A DNA stretch of 64,000 nucleotides, from NCBI RefSeq assembly GCF_033439725.1, contig NW_026944389.1:2232001-2296000 (forward strand). Direction: 5' to 3'. This document shows positions 61,587 through 64,000 of the stretch, in pieces. The stretch is from Neurospora tetraspora. Taxonomy: Eukaryota > Ascomycota > Sordariomycetes > Sordariales > Sordariaceae. Each line of letters opens with the position of its first letter. The stretch's first letter is position 1. Made by a program: the position numbers and the translations under genes. The notes below the pieces were generated by a model. That model was not told the DNA's origin. It saw only the letters and a program-made list of their open reading frames with translations, and did not search any database.

Positions 61587-62525
61587 GGCGAACTTTATAT
61601 ATATAAAAGGTAGATCACCGCTAAGGAAAGCAAGTGCGTGAATGTTTTGTTGTGAAAAGTACGGAAAGTTAAGGGTGCAAGATCTGTACGTCAAAGAGTT
61701 TGTTTTGCTGGCTAGCCCCAGCTGAACGGTGAACCGGCTCGCAGGGTGAGACGGCCCCTGGTGACTCGGGAGCTTCCGAGCATCGGCCCCGCCGTGACCC
61801 GGTGGTGGGGGGAGAGGGAACCTGGAGCTCCCTCGTGGGAGCGGGGCAAGCAGGGAGGGCGCCGCTGCGACAGTGGGCGATTCTGTGGTGCAAGGGGCCA
61901 AGCGCAGTGTGGGCAGGCAAAAGAGGGCCCCCCTGTTTGGCGCAGATTGTGGGCGCGCCTGGGGAAATTGGGGAAATTTCACAAGGACCTGGCCCCGTTT
62001 CTGACGAATCCACGCTCGATCCACGACCCACCGTCGGGTGAACGATTACATACCTGTCCATCATTTTGTCATCCGTCTGGATTTGAAGGGGTCCATGGTA
62101 TTCCATGCCTATCTTACTAAACACAGCACCGAGATTCTCTTTTCACCACCACGATCGCAACCTGGATTTCACTTTACCAAAGAAGTCATTCAACGGACTT
62201 CGTTTCGTCACAGTCTGTTGCGCCCTATAACAAACGCCTTTTTCCTCATCGCGCGACTCGGTCCAAACGTCCTTTTTTACAGTTGCACGACACCTCCGGT
62301 CCGACACGCGCCCTCCTTTCCTCCCGCACGAGTTGTTTACAGATACCTTAGCTCGAGCTTGTGCGACCCACCACCTTTTCTCCTGTTTTGCTTCCGCCCC
62401 GTCTCTCGACCTATTGTCGCCTCTCGCTCCCTCACATCGCGCGACCGATTTCGATTCCGCCAACATCGCACCCCAGGCGATTTTGACGCGAAAACATCAT
62501 AGCCGCTACCTCTTCGTCGGAGGGT
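61587..62525. promoter_or_regulatory. Shared intergenic region between the BSP-family gene and STU1
   Basis: About 940 bp separate the divergent starts. On the minus strand TATATATAAA (about 61595-61606) sits unusually close to the BSP start. The minus-strand frame that runs upstream of 61586 contains no ATG and is Pro-rich, so it is taken as noncoding. The side towards STU1 is pyrimidine-rich. Confidence 0.55.
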
Positions 62526-64000
62526 ATGGCGGAACGAATTACCGATGAGCAGGTCGCCGACCTGCTCGCCATCTTGCGCACCGATGCTTCTGTCGACGCC
62601 AAAGCGAACCGCATCACCATCGTGAAGGCGAGCATCAAGCAACACAATGTTCCCAGCTCATGCTTTGCGCCGCTTTTCGAAGCGCTCCATATCGCCTCGA
62701 CCGCACAACACCCCGTTCTCGTCAATGCCGGATTCACTACGCTCAACCACCTGCTCGCTCGCTTGGCCAGGCAGGATCCCAGGTTTTTGGCCAAGGAGGC
62801 GCCGCACACACTCCCCGTTATTGTCGACAAGCTTGGCGACCAGAAGGACAAATTCCGCCAGCTCGCCATTCAAGCATTGGCAACCCTCTACAAGGTTGCG
62901 CCTGTGGACGTCGAGCGCTCTGTGCGCAACATTGCTATGGTAGGCAAGAACCCGAGGGCGAAGGAGATGAGCATGCACTGGCTACTACAGACGCACCAAG
63001 AGCAAGGCTTACAGTTTCGAGGCTACGTTCCAACCTTGATGGAGCTTCTCGAAGACGCCGATGGATCAGTCCGCGACGTTGCTAAGACCACCGTCATTGA
63101 GCTCTTCAAAAATGCGCCCAATGCCGCCAAGTCGGATTTGAAGAGACAGCTCAAGAACTTCAAGGTCAGACCTGCGATCGAGCAAGCTATCGTGAAAGAG
63201 CTTAACAATCCATCCTCCTCCGTTTCCTCCCAGCAAAATGACATGATGGACCTGGACGAGCCGGTGGTGTCCACACGCGCTCCTGCGCCCGCCATCATAC
63301 GAACCAACCTATCCGCCAGCGTGCCTGCTCTCTCGTCCGAGCGCCCCCTTACGCCGGGACTAGATAGCCGCCCCGAGCCGGTCGAACCACAATTTGTGAA
63401 CACACAACGTGAGTTGGACGATATATTCAGAGATATGCACATGTTCTTCGACGGAAGGGAGACAGAACAGAACTGGCTGAAGCGGGAGGAAAGCATGACC
63501 AAACTGAGGAGACTTATCGCTGGAAACGCCGTCTCGGACTTCCACGACTCCTTTCTCGCTGCGCTTCGAGCGCTACTTGATGGCATCATCAAAGCGGTCA
63601 CCTCCCTCAGAACCAGCTTGTCCAAAGAAGGCTGCGCTCTTGTCCAGGACATTGCGACAGTTTACGGTCCAGGTATGGATCCGATGGTGGAAATCCTCAT
63701 GCAGACATTTGTCAAACTATGCGCAGCCACCAAGAAGATTGCTTCCGCGCAAGCCAATGCCACAATCAACACCATCCTTGGAAAGGTCAGCTATACCAAT
63801 CGCCTTATGCAGCACATCTGGATGGCCTGTCAAGACAAGAACGTTCAGCCGAGGCTCTATGCCACTGAGTGGCTCAAAACGATGCTTACCAAAATGGCAC
63901 ATCATAAAAACCATGTCGAACACACTGGCGGCCTAGATCTGATTGAGAAATGCCTCAAGAAGGGCCTGGCCGATGCAAACCCTGGCGTCAGAGAGAAGAT
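62526..64000 (+). CDS. stu1: STU1 / CLASP-family microtubule-stabilising protein (5' part; continues beyond window)
   Basis: CLASP proteins bind microtubule lattices and plus ends through TOG domains and promote rescue; the fungal member Stu1 is needed for the mitotic spindle. The frame opens at ATG 62526 (MAERITDEQVADLLAILRTD) and is uninterrupted for 491 codons to the window end, so the 3' part is missing. Residues 1 to about 225 are HEAT-like helical pairs of a first TOG domain (VLVNAGFTTLNHLLARLARQ, LLEDADGSVRDVAKTTVIEL). A Ser/Pro-rich linker (about 225-295) follows. The second block from about 296 begins RELDDIFRDMHMFFDGRETE and matches the CLASP N-terminal domain (EQNWLKREESMTKLRRLIAG, then LMQHIWMACQDKNVQPRLYA and ATEWLK). 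No intron is visible in the part shown. Confidence 0.9.
   Translation, partial: MAERITDEQVADLLAILRTDASVDAKANRITIVKASIKQHNVPSSCFAPLFEALHIASTAQHPVLVNAGFTTLNHLLARLARQDPRFLAKEAPHTLPVIVDKLGDQKDKFRQLAIQALATLYKVAPVDVERSVRNIAMVGKNPRAKEMSMHWLLQTHQEQGLQFRGYVPTLMELLEDADGSVRDVAKTTVIELFKNAPNAAKSDLKRQLKNFKVRPAIEQAIVKELNNPSSSVSSQQNDMMDLDEPVVSTRAPAPAIIRTNLSASVPALSSERPLTPGLDSRPEPVEPQFVNTQRELDDIFRDMHMFFDGRETEQNWLKREESMTKLRRLIAGNAVSDFHDSFLAALRALLDGIIKAVTSLRTSLSKEGCALVQDIATVYGPGMDPMVEILMQTFVKLCAATKKIASAQANATINTILGKVSYTNRLMQHIWMACQDKNVQPRLYATEWLKTMLTKMAHHKNHVEHTGGLDLIEKCLKKGLADANPGVREK

Noticed and set aside
61587-62024. Upstream in-frame extension of the basic-secretory-protein gene
   Set aside because: The extension has no ATG (it would begin with GTG) and reads as low-complexity Pro-rich translated noncoding DNA.

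Overview
The window looks like nuclear DNA of a filamentous ascomycete, most likely a sordariomycete. Introns are short (about 55 to 210 nt), with GTAAGT-like donors, CTAAC branch motifs and YAG acceptors. Highly expressed genes show a strong C-ending codon bias. The gene set includes fungal hallmarks: a Zn2Cys6 regulator, Csf1, Stu1/CLASP and a fungal DUF300 protein. I resolved twelve protein genes, two of them cut by the window ends. I saw no tRNA, rRNA, CRISPR array, intact transposon or virus-derived element.

Layout, left half. Positions 1 to about 2670 (minus) hold an RBR-type RING protein with an Arg/Ser-rich N-terminus whose 3' end lies off the window. A 5.4 kb stretch with simple repeats follows. 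A Zn2Cys6 transcription factor (8013-10300, minus) comes next, then a 7.9 kb stretch without a recognisable gene that carries a near-perfect 35-nt inverted repeat. A secreted lactonase-like beta-propeller protein (18171-19548, minus) follows. The very large Csf1/BLTP1 lipid-transfer gene (22557-32574, minus) is divergent from a DUF300/TMEM184 (Hfl1-like) membrane protein gene (33562-35648, plus).

Layout, right half. eEF2 (37846-40706, plus) and an RBM26/27-like RNA-binding protein (41541-44173, plus) converge on exocyst SEC5 (45049-48476, minus). SEC5 is divergent from mitochondrial NAD-isocitrate dehydrogenase subunit 2 (49546-51105, plus). A 74-residue strongly codon-biased protein gene lies at 54511-54797. 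A single-pass membrane protein of unknown function (58826-60094, plus) converges on a basic-secretory-protein-family gene (60521-61586, minus). The 5' part of STU1/CLASP (62526 to the window end, plus) closes the window.

Functionally this is mostly housekeeping: translation (eEF2), TCA cycle (IDH2), exocytosis (SEC5), microtubule dynamics (STU1), inter-organelle lipid transport (CSF1), vacuole/endomembrane biology (DUF300) and nuclear RNA handling (RBM26/27-like). The two gene-poor stretches flank the only obvious regulator. I see no gene cluster or operon-like system. Exon joins were worked out by hand from splice signals and reading-frame phase; all close in frame except one junction in the RBR gene.
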